From positions 1 to 64,000 of the forward strand of contig JAFVGI010000007.1 of NCBI GenBank assembly GCA_017475005.1: a DNA stretch of 64,000 nt, read 5' to 3'. Position 1 is the first letter of the stretch; each line of letters opens with the position of its first letter. The notes beneath the pieces are model-generated. The model saw only the letters and a program-made list of their open reading frames with translations, made no database searches and was not told the origin of the DNA. Shown here piece by piece: positions 63,200 through 64,000 of this stretch. This stretch comes from Prevotella sp. (GTDB lineage Bacteria > Bacteroidota > Bacteroidia > Bacteroidales > Bacteroidaceae). A program made the position numbers and the translations under genes.

Positions 63200-64000
63200 T
63201 ATCCTCACCTGGAGGCAGAAGCACTTTTCGGACAAGAGATTCATCCTTGTCCTGGCCTTTTTTGTTGGCATCTTTGCAGCCCTTGCTGCTTTTGTGCTCC
63301 ACTCTCTGATACACATCATTCAAAACCTTCTCACCGTAGAGATTGGTGCCAATCAGTACAACTGGCTATACCTTATACTTCCAGTCATAGGTATATTCAT
63401 TACAATGCTGTTCGTACATTATGTGGTTCGAGACAACATCTCTCATGGTATCACACGAATACTGTATGCCATATCCTCAAAGCGTTCCCGACTGAAAGCC
63501 CATAACTGCTGGACTTCTGTTGTAGCCTCAGCAGTCACCATCGGCTTTGGTGGTTCTGTAGGTGCTGAGGCGCCTATTGTACTTACTGGTTCTGCGATAG
63601 CAAGTAACTTGGGACAGCTATTCCGCATGAACAACAAGACGCTGATGTTACTCGTAGGATGTGGTGCGGCAGCAGCTATTGCAGGAATCTTCAAGGCACC
63701 AATAGCAGGACTTGTCTTTACCATCGAGGTGCTGATGATAGACCTCACTATGGCTTCGATATCTCCCATACTGATAGCATCAGTAACTGCTACATGTTTC
63801 ACATACATCCTTGTAGGAGATGCAAAACTGTTCACCTTCACACTTGAAGACCCTTGGGTGGTAAATCGTGTGCCATCGAACATACTGCTGGGCATTGCCT
63901 GCGGACTGGTATCGCTATACTTCATTAGAATGATGACCTTCTGCGAGGGAATCTTCATTAAGATACACAATCGCTACGTAAAACTGATACTTGGCGGCAT
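63176..64000 (+). CDS. CLC-family chloride channel or exchanger (3' partial)
   Basis: The frame opens at ATG 63176, overlapping the Sua5-type gene by 24 bp, and runs off the window after 275 codons. The sequence has CLC signatures: FGGSVGAEAPIVLTGSAIA, with a Glu in the position of the gating glutamate, and GIFKAPIAGLVFTIEVLMID. Several transmembrane helices are seen, the first being FILVLAFFVGIFAALAAFVL. Whether it is a channel or a Cl-/H+ exchanger cannot be told. A large antisense frame at 63443-63970 is its shadow. Confidence 0.9.

Noticed and set aside
63443..63970. A 175-residue minus-strand frame near the right edge
   Set aside because: It is the shadow of the CLC gene, whose frame runs off the window on the plus strand.

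Overview
The window comes from a Bacteroidales chromosome, most likely Prevotella or a close relative. Evidence: promoters of the Bacteroidetes type (TAnnTTTG at -7, TTTG near -33), A-rich leaders instead of Shine-Dalgarno sequences, lineage-typical families (DUF1573, GSCFA, MG2-type surface protein, PnuT with a riboswitch-controlled TonB receptor, lipoprotein efflux components), and a pyruvate:ferredoxin oxidoreductase that points to anaerobic life. It is core chromosome. I see no insertion sequence, prophage, CRISPR array, rRNA or tRNA.

Layout. 1-8.5 kb (minus strand): secreted endonuclease, four-helix-bundle protein, a frameshifted lytic transglycosylase, two TPR proteins, gyrA, thiamine pyrophosphokinase. 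8.6-17.3 kb (minus): MG2-type surface protein and an AddAB-type helicase-nuclease pair. 17.4-23.8 kb (plus): metallo-hydrolase, DUF1573, flavodiiron protein, HD protein, ispE, dnaB, pheS. 23.9-34.7 kb (minus): PnuT and TonB receptor behind a TPP riboswitch, then a rhodanese-metallohydrolase lipoprotein, rarA, ygiQ, a golvesin-containing amidase, an acyltransferase and a small unknown. 34.8-46.4 kb (plus): proS, His-rich mini membrane protein, rpsF-rpsR-rplI, eukaryote-type glycogen synthase with alpha-glucan phosphorylase, corA, GSCFA, birA, serB. 46.5-59.0 kb (minus): nifJ, DUF4143 ATPase, RND tripartite efflux operon, cation/proton antiporter. 59.1-64 kb (plus): GH43-like protein, SIMPL protein, GDP-fucose synthase, Sua5-type enzyme, and a CLC channel running off the end.

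The most unusual signal is not a gene. Many gene boundaries carry short tandem arrays with a 7-bp period and the shared form R-R-T-N-N-A-N (for example AGTTTAG, AGTTGAA, GGTTAAC, AATTGAC, AATTATG, GGTGAAT). They usually start at, or within a few bases of, a stop codon and often supply the last codons of the gene. In three genes (addB, the GSCFA gene, birA) such arrays lie inside the reading frame in a stop-free orientation. Related arrays have 6-, 9- and 11-bp units, and two intergenic regions carry 21- to 24-bp tandem units containing palindromes. I know of no established function for them.

Other points of interest: a terminator hairpin that contains the -33 box of the next gene's promoter, two candidate leaderless mRNAs, a doubled upstream TTTG motif shared by several promoters, and a TPP riboswitch whose downstream start codon lies in a small hairpin. 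Promoter, terminator and riboswitch boundaries were read by eye and are approximate.
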